From: a virus
IMG/VR virus record: IMGVR_UViG_3300033156_000223
Location: 1 to 43,211 of that record
Direction: 5' to 3' (one strand)
DNA: 43,211 bases
Positions 15,733-22,735 of this stretch are shown in pieces (the stretch's first letter is position 1; every line of letters begins with the position of its first letter). A program made the translations under genes and the position numbers. Below the pieces are notes generated by a model. That model was not told the DNA's origin. It saw nothing but the letters and a program-made list of their open reading frames with translations, and did no database searches.

Positions 15733-16236
15733 TCAATCCAGACCCAACGCAACTATATCATACGTAATAGTGCCCGAGGACTTGGAAGCAATCTTCAAGT
15801 TCTTATTCGTAGTAGTCACAATCCCGGCAGCAGTCGGGCAGCACCACAAGAAAAATCCGCCTGGAGGTATTTCTATGATGTCCGTAGTGTCCGAGAAAAT
15901 ACCTATCGCAGCAGAAGAAGCACCTCCGACTTTCAGCGTCAGAGTTGCATGTGTGTTCTTCACATACAACAGCTTGATGGCTTCCATTGTCAAATCGCCA
16001 CCGAAAGCATCGGTTTCGCTACCTCCATCATACACATTGATGGTCTCGCCCGTATCATCCGTGCTGCGTGAATCGTGCCACAGTAGATTTGCCTGGTTGG
16101 CTCCGGTGCCGAACGTCCAGGACACTCCGGTGTTTACGTTCAATGTGTCAAGCACAGTATCCAGATCGAGGGCTTTCTTGTTCTGGATATTGATGACAAC
16201 ATTCGAACTACCGGTTAATGCCGTACTATTAGCCAT
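15733..16236 (-). CDS. Phage structural protein (tail-associated, beta-rich)
   Basis: 167 residues, beta-rich, with 'EAIKLLYVKNTHATLTLKVG' and 'IIEIPPGGFFLWCCPTAAGI', a pattern seen in small virion proteins of siphophages. It lies directly after the tail tube gene, so it may be a tail tube decoration or a second tube subunit. AAGGAG lies about 10 bases before the ATG. Exact function not known. Confidence 0.6.
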   Translation of the reverse strand: MANSTALTGSSNVVINIQNKKALDLDTVLDTLNVNTGVSWTFGTGANQANLLWHDSRSTDDTGETINVYDGGSETDAFGGDLTMEAIKLLYVKNTHATLTLKVGGASSAAIGIFSDTTDIIEIPPGGFFLWCCPTAAGIVTTTNKNLKIASKSSGTITYDIVALGLD

Positions 16237-16259
16237 TACACTTTTACTCCTTCATATTT

Positions 16260-16688
16260 TTACGAGTAAACCGGTTTCAGCTTTCCACTTACTTTCAAGG
16301 TGCATGTGAAAGTACCGACCCCGGATTTATCGTTAGTAACGTTATCGTAATTGGTAATGGTGCAAAAAGATGCCGGCGTAGTCGTATCGTCCGGTGTAAG
16401 GTAGATGCTTTCGGTTTCATCGATATACAGCGCGATATCTGTAATGCTGTCGCCTGAATCAAAATCGGTCTTCAGTAGCTGCTGACCGGCATCCTCGAAC
16501 ATCAGATAGTTACCAGTGATAGTAATCTCGCCTCCTTCAATCTGACCCGGAATAAAGGTCTTGTGCTCGTCCCCAAACTCGGTATCTTCCAGCATCTCAC
16601 GAACCGAACCTGAATATGACCAGGTCGTACTACCACCGATTGTGGTTGCACCAATTTTGACCTTGCCTTTGTAACCCGCTTTCAACAT
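16260..16688 (-). CDS. Major tail tube protein
   Basis: 142 residues, small and beta-rich ('GATTIGGSTTWSYSGSV', 'PGQIEGGEITITGNYLMFED'), starting with AAGGAG before the ATG. It lies between the tail terminator (16707-17159) and the chaperone genes, the standard place for the tube subunit. The fold pattern (Ig-like sandwich with long loop) is compatible with gpV-type tube proteins, though the sequence alone does not prove it. Confidence 0.75.
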   Translation of the reverse strand: MLKAGYKGKVKIGATTIGGSTTWSYSGSVREMLEDTEFGDEHKTFIPGQIEGGEITITGNYLMFEDAGQQLLKTDFDSGDSITDIALYIDETESIYLTPDDTTTPASFCTITNYDNVTNDKSGVGTFTCTLKVSGKLKPVYS

Positions 16689-16706
16689 AATAAGTGCTCC
16701 TTCATT

Positions 16707-17159
16707 CTAAATGGACAGTAAGTTGTACAAACGCCCAGTTACTTCATGTGCTACTTCACCCGTGTATTCCAACAATACTCGATATGTTACAGTATATTGC
16801 CAAATCCCCTCCAATCGTATCAAGGTGGCATTCTCTCGAACGAGACTAACCGTTTCATAGTTCTCAATGGATAACTCCAGGAAATCAAAACCTTCGCCAA
16901 TAGTAGGATCCCCTTTCAATAGCTCATACAAATTACATATTTCCTCCGGCGAGCTTTTGTCACTGAATAAATCTATCTGCACCAGACAATTCTCGAAATC
17001 CTCAGTGAACGTAAAGTCTTGTGTATTCGATACTAACGAAAATATCGCATACGGGAACTCGGCATCGTAGGGAGCTTCCGTATTGTACATTGCAGTCAGA
17101 CTATCTGATAACGGGTCACCCGTATAATGGTCGTATACTGCTCTGAATAAATCTTTCAT
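16707..17159 (-). CDS. Tail completion / tail terminator protein
   Basis: 150 residues with 'FPYAIFSLVSNTQDFTFTED' and 'LVQIDLFSDKSSPEEICNLY', the layout of the DUF3168-like tail terminator (gpU-type) family. The start overlaps the upstream stop (ATGA). It would cap the tail tube and join it to the head-tail connector. Confidence 0.65.
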   Translation of the reverse strand: MKDLFRAVYDHYTGDPLSDSLTAMYNTEAPYDAEFPYAIFSLVSNTQDFTFTEDFENCLVQIDLFSDKSSPEEICNLYELLKGDPTIGEGFDFLELSIENYETVSLVRENATLIRLEGIWQYTVTYRVLLEYTGEVAHEVTGRLYNLLSI

Positions 17160-17545
17160 TTTACACCAAAAATCCGCTTAATTTGTGGTATCGACATTTC
17201 CAGTGCCGGCCTCAAATATGGTTTAGCCCTTGTGCCAGGATGGCGGACAACCTTCGCAAACACTTCTTTGCCCCCGACAGTAAAATGCAGGGCTTTCGCC
17301 TCTTTTGGTCTGATTGTATGTGGCCGCGTACCAAGTTCTACATAAGGTGCATACTCCACGTTTGAACCTACATAAGCTACCTTTGATTCTATTTTATGGG
17401 TAATAGATCGAGCCAGAGTTGTAGTTTTTCGTGGGCACAGAATTTTAGCGTTACGTTCTACTAACAAAGCGGCAGCAGTCAATCGCTCTTTCACCAAACG
17501 ATTGGATTCTTTTATCACTTTGTCCGTGTTATCTTCAATCGGCAT
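17156..17545 (-). CDS. HK97 gp10-like head-tail joining protein
   Basis: 129 residues. 'AYVGSNVEYAPYVELGTRPH' followed by 'RHPGTRAKPYLRPALE' is the hallmark of the HK97 gp10-type family. It acts in head completion or tail joining. The start at 17545 has a GAGG 6 bases upstream and lies inside the end of the small coiled-coil gene 17535-17696. Confidence 0.8.
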   Translation of the reverse strand: MPIEDNTDKVIKESNRLVKERLTAAALLVERNAKILCPRKTTTLARSITHKIESKVAYVGSNVEYAPYVELGTRPHTIRPKEAKALHFTVGGKEVFAKVVRHPGTRAKPYLRPALEMSIPQIKRIFGVK

Positions 17546-17696
17546 CTAAGACCTCGCCCAGCTTTCTGTACAATTCCAGAATCTCTTTCTTGATTTCGGT
17601 CAGCTTTACTTCTATATCCTTGACACATCCATTCAATAGAAGAACCTCTCTCAACAAATCCTTTGCCTGATGTCGTTCTTGTTCTTCTATCGTCAT
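17535..17696 (-). CDS. Small coiled-coil protein
   Basis: 53 residues, Glu/Lys-rich with a heptad-like Leu/Ile pattern ('LRKLGE' type helices; 'VKLTEIKKEILELYRKLGE'). It fills the gap between the head-closure and gp10-like genes and overlaps the latter by 11 bases, consistent with a true operon member. The ribosome binding site is weak. Function unknown; a small assembly factor is possible. Confidence 0.5.
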   Translation of the reverse strand: MTIEEQERHQAKDLLREVLLLNGCVKDIEVKLTEIKKEILELYRKLGEVLDAD

Positions 17697-17735
17697 ATCT
17701 TTAAGTGAGCATAGGTCAATCGAATAACTGTTAGT

Positions 17736-18047
17736 TTATGAAATAAGCCGCAAGTCAAGAACAAGCAAGCGGTGTAGATTGTCCACGTCTTCGATGTCCA
17801 CTATCTCATACGTAACATTTTGATACTTTACTCGATCGCCTGTCAGTACTTCCATATACCTGGTATACAGCTTGGCATCTCGGTAATACGTCGTCTTGTC
17901 AAACTGAATCCTTTCGCTGCCACGAGTCCAGTTGATCCTACAAGGCAAGTCCTGATATACTATGGACTCGGTCTCTTTGAAGCCTCCATAGTCATCTCTT
18001 GCCCGGGTCACCCGGAGGATATCTACTTTGGAGTTAAATTGAATCAT
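17736..18047 (-). CDS. Head closure (head-tail joining) protein
   Basis: 103 residues from the ATG at 18047. 'RARDDYGGFKETESIVYQDL' and the ending 'NVTYEIVDIEDVDNLHRLLV' fit the SPP1 gp16/HK97 gp8-like head-closure family, which are usually about 100-120 residues. A longer form could start at 18092, but this would overlap the connector gene by 35 bases. It follows the connector gene as expected. Confidence 0.7.
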   Translation of the reverse strand: MIQFNSKVDILRVTRARDDYGGFKETESIVYQDLPCRINWTRGSERIQFDKTTYYRDAKLYTRYMEVLTGDRVKYQNVTYEIVDIEDVDNLHRLLVLDLRLIS

Positions 18048-18057
18048 CGTTTGTACT

Positions 18058-18906
18058 CTATACTGCTCCAAGCAGCGGTCTTTTGCGAACATAGTTCTGG
18101 AGCAGCCTGTCTGCCTCTAAAACGCCTGTAAGATACTTTGTGCTCCTGGTATAGCTGTAATCGCCGAGCCGCTCAGAATCAAAATCATTGTACGAAGTAT
18201 ACAGGGTGCTATCGTTCTCATGCTTGGCTAAAATCACACATGCCTCTGAGATAGACATTGGACAACTCGTCCACCCATAAGTACCGGCTACCCTTACATT
18301 CTTGATCCCTTCGGGAAATACGGCCTTTTGCTCATTTGATAGGTAATGCAATTCCGCTAAGGTCGCAACGCATACCGTCCCCGAAGAGAAGGAACCGCTG
18401 TAATCGCTGCTGTCCGTACCATTCAGTTTGAACGAACTGGAGTTTACCTTGGTGACTACGTACTCGCCGTCCAGGCTCGGGGTGATGCCTTCCACCTGAA
18501 CAAGCCTGACAGATTCGCCTGTAGTGTATCCGTGGTTGGTTAGCGTAACAATGACCGGATCGGTATCAGTCAATGTAACCCCTTCGATATCGCTGCACTG
18601 AGCCGTAGACATCGCGGCACGATATAGAGTATGCGCATCGAACCCGTAGAGTGTGCTGCCAAGTGTCACACCGCTAAGCCGGACTTCAGTAATGCTCAGA
18701 ATGTCGGGCATCAAGCCCAGGTCCATGGCATTTTTGCCGTTGCCATTTAGTACAAGAGTGAAACTTTTAGGATAGAAATAATCGTGTGTTACTCTTTCTA
18801 CCAAATCTTCAACTCTTTGTATGACTGCCAACTTCTGAGCGTCTGTGTAATCTGACGGCCAATTATCCACATCTGAATCTGATATGTAGTTGCCTTCTAC
18901 TGCCAT
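18058..18906 (-). CDS. Head-tail connector protein with inserted E1_FCCH-like domain
   Basis: 282 residues. The N- and C-terminal parts are helical gp6/gp15-like connector segments ('YTDAQKLAVIQRVEDLVERV', 'EACVILAKHENDSTLY'). Residues about 106-179 are an inserted beta module ('HGYTTGESVRLVQVEGI', 'LDGEYVVTKVNSSSFKLNG') related in pattern to the one in the L-like tail protein. Connectors of this family are usually about 100-200 residues, so the insertion explains the extra length. Confidence 0.7.
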   Translation of the reverse strand: MAVEGNYISDSDVDNWPSDYTDAQKLAVIQRVEDLVERVTHDYFYPKSFTLVLNGNGKNAMDLGLMPDILSITEVRLSGVTLGSTLYGFDAHTLYRAAMSTAQCSDIEGVTLTDTDPVIVTLTNHGYTTGESVRLVQVEGITPSLDGEYVVTKVNSSSFKLNGTDSSDYSGSFSSGTVCVATLAELHYLSNEQKAVFPEGIKNVRVAGTYGWTSCPMSISEACVILAKHENDSTLYTSYNDFDSERLGDYSYTRSTKYLTGVLEADRLLQNYVRKRPLLGAV

Positions 18907-19421
18907 CCTTCAAGTCCCCTATATGATTGTTCGGACCAGTTGCAGAACAGCCTACCTTTTATAGATGCGTGAGCAGTAAGCTGTATCAGGTATTTGGTAT
19001 TCTGTTTTAGAATCCATTCGTTTTCGTTGCGGGACTCCACTGCCTCAGTCACGAACCGACCCGAAGAGCCGCTGTAAAAGCTCTGCAACAGAGTTCCATT
19101 GTTTGTGACAGTCGGAGTATGTTTTACTACCAGCGACGGCGTTAATGCACTGTTTCGCTGTCTATTGTATATAGACAATGCAGTACCATCATTAGAAGTA
19201 GTGCATGCCTCGTAAAACTCCACTGTACAGTTGCCGGTCGTATCCATGCCCCAAATCAAATGTATCCATGTAGTAGTATCTGGAGTTACCAGTAACAATT
19301 TTATTGTGTCTGTATCTGCCATACTGGAATCTATGTGCTGCGCATAGAAGGCACTGCCCTCGTGGATTCTGTTATGGCTATAGCCAAGATATACTTGGGC
19401 TCTTGTATAAGGATCGACCAT
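18897..19421 (-). CDS. Virion structural protein, beta-rich
   Basis: 174 residues with an AGGGGGG ribosome binding site 8 bases upstream. The sequence is beta-rich with 'TTTWIHLIWGMDTTGNCTVE' and 'NSALTPSLVVKHTPTVTNNG', similar in style to small capsid-decorating or neck-associated proteins in metagenomic siphophages. It lies directly after a terminator-like hairpin (19442-19474). Function not established. Confidence 0.55.
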   Translation of the reverse strand: MVDPYTRAQVYLGYSHNRIHEGSAFYAQHIDSSMADTDTIKLLLVTPDTTTWIHLIWGMDTTGNCTVEFYEACTTSNDGTALSIYNRQRNSALTPSLVVKHTPTVTNNGTLLQSFYSGSSGRFVTEAVESRNENEWILKQNTKYLIQLTAHASIKGRLFCNWSEQSYRGLEGWQ

Positions 19422-19441
19422 AATAGCGCCCCCCTAAATAC

Positions 19442-19474
19442 AAAAAACCAGGTCGTTGTTAAGGCACAACGACC
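19442..19474 (-). terminator. Terminator-like hairpin within the structural operon
   Basis: GGTCGTTGT (19451-19459) pairs with ACAACGACC (19466-19474), 9 bp with a 6-base loop; on the minus strand TGG and then six U follow. It lies between the LamG-like decoration gene and the next structural gene, so it may lower downstream expression relative to capsid genes. Confidence 0.65.
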
Positions 19475-19489
19475 AAAAGCCATATTCCA

Positions 19490-20218
19490 TTATCTCACCT
19501 GCACGGCCTTAACATAGTCGATGCGCAGAACATTCGCACTTGCTTCACCATTGAGTTGAGCAAAGCTGATAGTCAACTCCTCATCATCGGGAACATTGGT
19601 GGTGTGTACAGTACCAGCCTCCCCGTCAATGTATGGAGTTACGTTGCCAGCGCCGTCCCAGTAGAACCCTACCGTGACAAAGGTGTTGTCTACCATGTCA
19701 GTACCGGTATCCGTCTTCGTCTCAGTAGAGTTTTTCTCGGTAACAAAATCAAGGTTCGCATCGCCGTTATCCTTGGTGAAATACACGCCGTCAGTCATGC
19801 CGCCAGCCAGTGTAGTATCCTTGATGCAAAGACCTACAATAACCGTCGGATTTGCAATCGCCGTACAGTTGACGGCAAACCTCGACTCAAAGTAGAGCGG
19901 CTTTCCTGAAGCGAGCTTGAAGCACTCGCCATTCTGCTGAAGGTTGACACTGTCCAAGGCGTTGTCATCGACAGTCAGCGCAAGAACCCCGCCAGGAGTG
20001 TCTTCTATCGCTTGAGCGGCACCAGTATCGCTGTCAGTGTCGATGATAGTCAGAATCCAGCCCTGGCCAGTAGCACTGCTTGTGGCACTTGCCGGAATCC
20101 ACTCGTAGAAATCGTTCTCGTACCGGTGAGTACGCTCAATAAACCAGTTTTGCAATACACGAGACATCGTTTGTTGAATGTCTGTGTCGATAACTTCAAG
20201 ATCTCTGTATGTTGCCAT
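19490..20218 (-). CDS. LamG/concanavalin-like capsid decoration candidate
   Basis: 242 residues, beta-sandwich-like with 'GKPLYFESRFAVNCTA', 'TVIVGLCIKDTTLAGGMTDG', 'GFYWDGAGNVTPYIDGEAG' and 'FAQLNGEASANVLRIDYVKA', the pattern of concanavalin-like jelly rolls. Such proteins beside the capsid gene in other phages decorate the head and may bind glycans. AAAGGAG precedes the ATG at 20218. Confidence 0.6.
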   Translation of the reverse strand: MATYRDLEVIDTDIQQTMSRVLQNWFIERTHRYENDFYEWIPASATSSATGQGWILTIIDTDSDTGAAQAIEDTPGGVLALTVDDNALDSVNLQQNGECFKLASGKPLYFESRFAVNCTAIANPTVIVGLCIKDTTLAGGMTDGVYFTKDNGDANLDFVTEKNSTETKTDTGTDMVDNTFVTVGFYWDGAGNVTPYIDGEAGTVHTTNVPDDEELTISFAQLNGEASANVLRIDYVKAVQVR

Positions 20219-20516
20219 TGGTATGCTCCTTTAACAACTCAATCAAATCGGCTTTCTTGATGTATCCCGAAATTCGCACATTATGGTCTTCGGCGTATTG
20301 ACGTAGTTCTTTGACCGTCATATCAGACAGGCCAGAGCCAGGTTCCGCTTCTACCCGGTCAACCAAATCAATCCGGGGATAGTGTGCCGTGATATAGTCG
20401 CACACGTCCCTGCTTTTGGTCTCCCACGTCATAGAAGCGTAGAAAGTGAAGCTCTTTCCATTGCCGGTCTCAACTATCCGCGTAGGACCATAATTGTGCA
20501 AAACGTAAATAGCCAT
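20196..20516 (-). CDS. Small protein with C-terminal SAP/Rho-N-like helix-extended-helix domain
   Basis: 106 residues. The C-terminus 'MTVKELRQYAEDHNVRISG' plus 'YIKKADLIELLKEH' is a SAP or Rho-N-like fold that binds nucleic acid. The N-terminal part is beta-rich. Found after capsid genes in many siphophages, it may connect genome and capsid interior. AGGAG precedes the ATG; the end overlaps the next gene by 23 bases. Confidence 0.65.
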   Translation of the reverse strand: MAIYVLHNYGPTRIVETGNGKSFTFYASMTWETKSRDVCDYITAHYPRIDLVDRVEAEPGSGLSDMTVKELRQYAEDHNVRISGYIKKADLIELLKEHTNGNIQRS

Positions 20517-20525
20517 TGGCTACTC

Positions 20526-21608
20526 CTATGCAATGTCGAGTTCTACCACCAACACGCAAGCGTTTACGTTCTCAACAGCAACGTCAGCACGCATCGAGTA
20601 GAACCAGTATGTGGCTTCATCAGCAGCCTCCCTTTGCGCCTCGATCTTGATGGACCGCTGAATACCGACAATCAGATTATCCTTGGGAGTAAGCAGAAGT
20701 TCGGTGTGACTACCCCCGCCATACACCCCATCGTCATCCAGATTCGTGGGAATCAGCGGACAGGGCACGATAGGCACCTGGCCGAACTTGAGGCCCTTCT
20801 CGGCGCCGAGAATCGCCTGGTCACCCAGGATAGTAGACCTCGCAGCCAGGGCGTCAATGTAGTCTTGTACGACCTGGTCGTTGCAGCAGAACCTCAGATT
20901 ACTCAGGCCGGCCATCTTGTACTTCGACGGCAACGTCTTCAGGGGTTTGCTGAACTTGAATTCCCAGTTATACGGAGCCGAGCTATTCTGGGTAGCGATA
21001 CGCTGATTGACCGAACCCAGGTCAAAGTCCGAATCGGCATGAAGTATGTGAGACAGACCAGTCACAGCATTCTCATACGTATCTCCAGCCGTATCGGCAT
21101 TTCGGATGCGGTAACTCCAGCCATCCCACAGACTTCTGATATCGTCAGAACCGAACCCGCTGTGACCGGCAGTGTCACCGATATAGAACGCCTCTTCAAG
21201 CTCGTTGGCGATCTTGGCCGCTACCATCCTCATAACCTGGTCCTTGAAGGCGGCAGCAGATTCGATGCCTGTGACGTCTTCCAGGTCATCGTCGTATATT
21301 GCGACACAGCCCCGGACCTTCTTGCTGGTCAGCGTAATCTTCTCCGTTGTCAATTCTTTGAGATAGTTCGACGAGCTAAAGGTCGAAGCGGGCCTGAGAA
21401 ACTTGCCCGTGCCGACACCGAGAGCCCTGATATTCTTAGTCTCGCGGGTCATCTTGACCGTGCGAGCTACGTTCTTCATCAACACTGATTCATCGACAAT
21501 GTAATCGATGAACCTGTCGGCTTCCTCCGCTTCCAGACTGATAGAAGGAAGGGAAACCATTTTTTGGATAAACTCTTTTTTCTTAAGCAATGCGCCATTC
21601 GTTTTCAT
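20526..21608 (-). CDS. Major capsid protein, HK97 fold
   Basis: 360 residues. The N-terminal ~40 residues are a helical arm. The core has 'RGCVAIYDDDLEDVTGIESA', 'VMRMVAAKIANELEEAFYIG', 'LRFCCNDQVVQDYIDALAAR' and a C-terminal 'QREAADEATYWFYSMRADVA' followed by 'AVENVNACVLVVEL', typical of P-domain/A-domain elements of HK97-like capsid proteins in the P2-N-like branch. AGGAG lies 6 bases before the ATG. It follows the scaffold gene directly. No separate delta domain is obvious, as expected when a dedicated scaffold is encoded. Confidence 0.85.
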   Translation of the reverse strand: MKTNGALLKKKEFIQKMVSLPSISLEAEEADRFIDYIVDESVLMKNVARTVKMTRETKNIRALGVGTGKFLRPASTFSSSNYLKELTTEKITLTSKKVRGCVAIYDDDLEDVTGIESAAAFKDQVMRMVAAKIANELEEAFYIGDTAGHSGFGSDDIRSLWDGWSYRIRNADTAGDTYENAVTGLSHILHADSDFDLGSVNQRIATQNSSAPYNWEFKFSKPLKTLPSKYKMAGLSNLRFCCNDQVVQDYIDALAARSTILGDQAILGAEKGLKFGQVPIVPCPLIPTNLDDDGVYGGGSHTELLLTPKDNLIVGIQRSIKIEAQREAADEATYWFYSMRADVAVENVNACVLVVELDIA

Positions 21609-21617
21609 GTCAAACTC

Positions 21618-22214
21618 CTATCCAAATACCTTGATGCTGGGCCAAGGATCCTTTACATCCTTGTCCTTCGAGTCATCGTCGTCATCTTCTGAATCTTGTC
21701 CCTCGACGCTTTTACGTATTCCTACGCCTTTCTCGATTTCCTCCAGGCGCTTGGCAATGGCCTCAAGTTTTGTGGCCTGCTGCTTATTCGTATGTTCCTC
21801 AAGGGACTCGATAGACTTTGAAATCTTCTCAAGAACGCCGTTCAGTACCTCATCCGAGTCCGCATTGGACATGCTCTTCTGCTTTGGTTCCGGCAGGACA
21901 CTTCTCAGGGCCTCCAGTGCCTCAATCGCCTTTTTCAGCTTTTCCAGGGTATCCTTGGAAAACTTGGCTCCTGCCTTTGAAACTGCATCTTTAGTCTTCT
22001 TTGCGGGATAGCCGTATCCATAGCCGGCATACTTAGCCAAGGTCCCGACAGCATCCTGAAGATCTTTGGGGAAATCCTTGCGATATTTATTGACCGTAGA
22101 CAGTGCTTCCTTGATGGCCTTAAGGGCCTCGTCCGAAAGCTCTGCCTTGGTGAAGTCAATCTTGGCTTCTTCGCCAAAATACTCTTGCAGCAATTTTGCG
22201 AGTTCGTCATCCAT
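21618..22214 (-). CDS. Internal-start scaffold product (nested in the longer gene)
   Basis: In-frame ATG at 22214 preceded by AAAGGGG with about 8 bases spacing. The product would begin '[18 protein letters not shown]' and cover the coiled-coil scaffold region only (198 residues). This mirrors nested scaffold genes in lambda-type heads; whether it is made must be tested. Confidence 0.45.
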   Translation of the reverse strand: MDDELAKLLQEYFGEEAKIDFTKAELSDEALKAIKEALSTVNKYRKDFPKDLQDAVGTLAKYAGYGYGYPAKKTKDAVSKAGAKFSKDTLEKLKKAIEALEALRSVLPEPKQKSMSNADSDEVLNGVLEKISKSIESLEEHTNKQQATKLEAIAKRLEEIEKGVGIRKSVEGQDSEDDDDDSKDKDVKDPWPSIKVFG

Positions 22215-22721
22215 AATGTTTACCCCTTTTACCAAATAAAATGTTTCCGTATGTCTGAACTTGTTTTCTTCTGAAGTTATCTTGGAATAAGAGCAGGAAA
22301 CCGGCGATACATCGTTTTTGTCTTTCGCATTGTAGAAATAGAAGTTGAAATCCTGAAGGTCGGTAAGAGCGTTCCCGTTGACGAGTATCCTTGTGCCCTT
22401 TACAGTCCCATCGCTCTCAATCGAGAGCTTCAGTTCATTCTGCTTGTCTACTTTTACAATGGACCCTTGCATGGGAGTTCCGCATTTGGGACATTTGATT
22501 TCCGTACACGGCACCGATTTCCCTTCGCCTGCTTTCTCGTGTGGTATTGTATATCCACAGTTCGGGCATATACACGTATCCGAGCCGCCATCGGCCTGGG
22601 CTGGACCGCCGACGCCCCTACCTGCCCCTCGTGCCTTGTAGAACAGGAACCTCTTTTTGTTCGCGGGAGCATCGGTAAGGGACACTTCTACCACTTCCAT
22701 GTCTTTGAGTTCTCTCGCCAT
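21618..22721 (-). CDS. Scaffold-type protein with zinc ribbon and internal start
   Basis: 367 residues. Residues 1-30 ('[20 protein letters not shown]') match the tail found after XkdF-type prohead proteases. Residues about 50-90 hold two C-x-x-C pairs ('CICPNCGYT', '[10 protein letters not shown]'), a zinc ribbon. Residues 170-367 are an acidic coiled-coil scaffold. An internal in-frame ATG at 22214 (residue 170) has AAAGGGG upstream and would give a 198-residue scaffold-only product, like lambda C/Nu3. The C-terminus is Asp-rich. It acts during procapsid assembly and is probably cleaved by the neighbouring protease. Confidence 0.7.
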   Translation of the reverse strand: MARELKDMEVVEVSLTDAPANKKRFLFYKARGAGRGVGGPAQADGGSDTCICPNCGYTIPHEKAGEGKSVPCTEIKCPKCGTPMQGSIVKVDKQNELKLSIESDGTVKGTRILVNGNALTDLQDFNFYFYNAKDKNDVSPVSCSYSKITSEENKFRHTETFYLVKGVNIMDDELAKLLQEYFGEEAKIDFTKAELSDEALKAIKEALSTVNKYRKDFPKDLQDAVGTLAKYAGYGYGYPAKKTKDAVSKAGAKFSKDTLEKLKKAIEALEALRSVLPEPKQKSMSNADSDEVLNGVLEKISKSIESLEEHTNKQQATKLEAIAKRLEEIEKGVGIRKSVEGQDSEDDDDDSKDKDVKDPWPSIKVFG

Positions 22722-22735
22722 TTTCGACTCCTAAG

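Noticed and set aside
20382-21488. Long plus-strand frame (368 codons) opposite the capsid gene
   Set aside because: Antisense to a clearly coding capsid gene, no ribosome binding site and no recognisable domain; a shadow frame.
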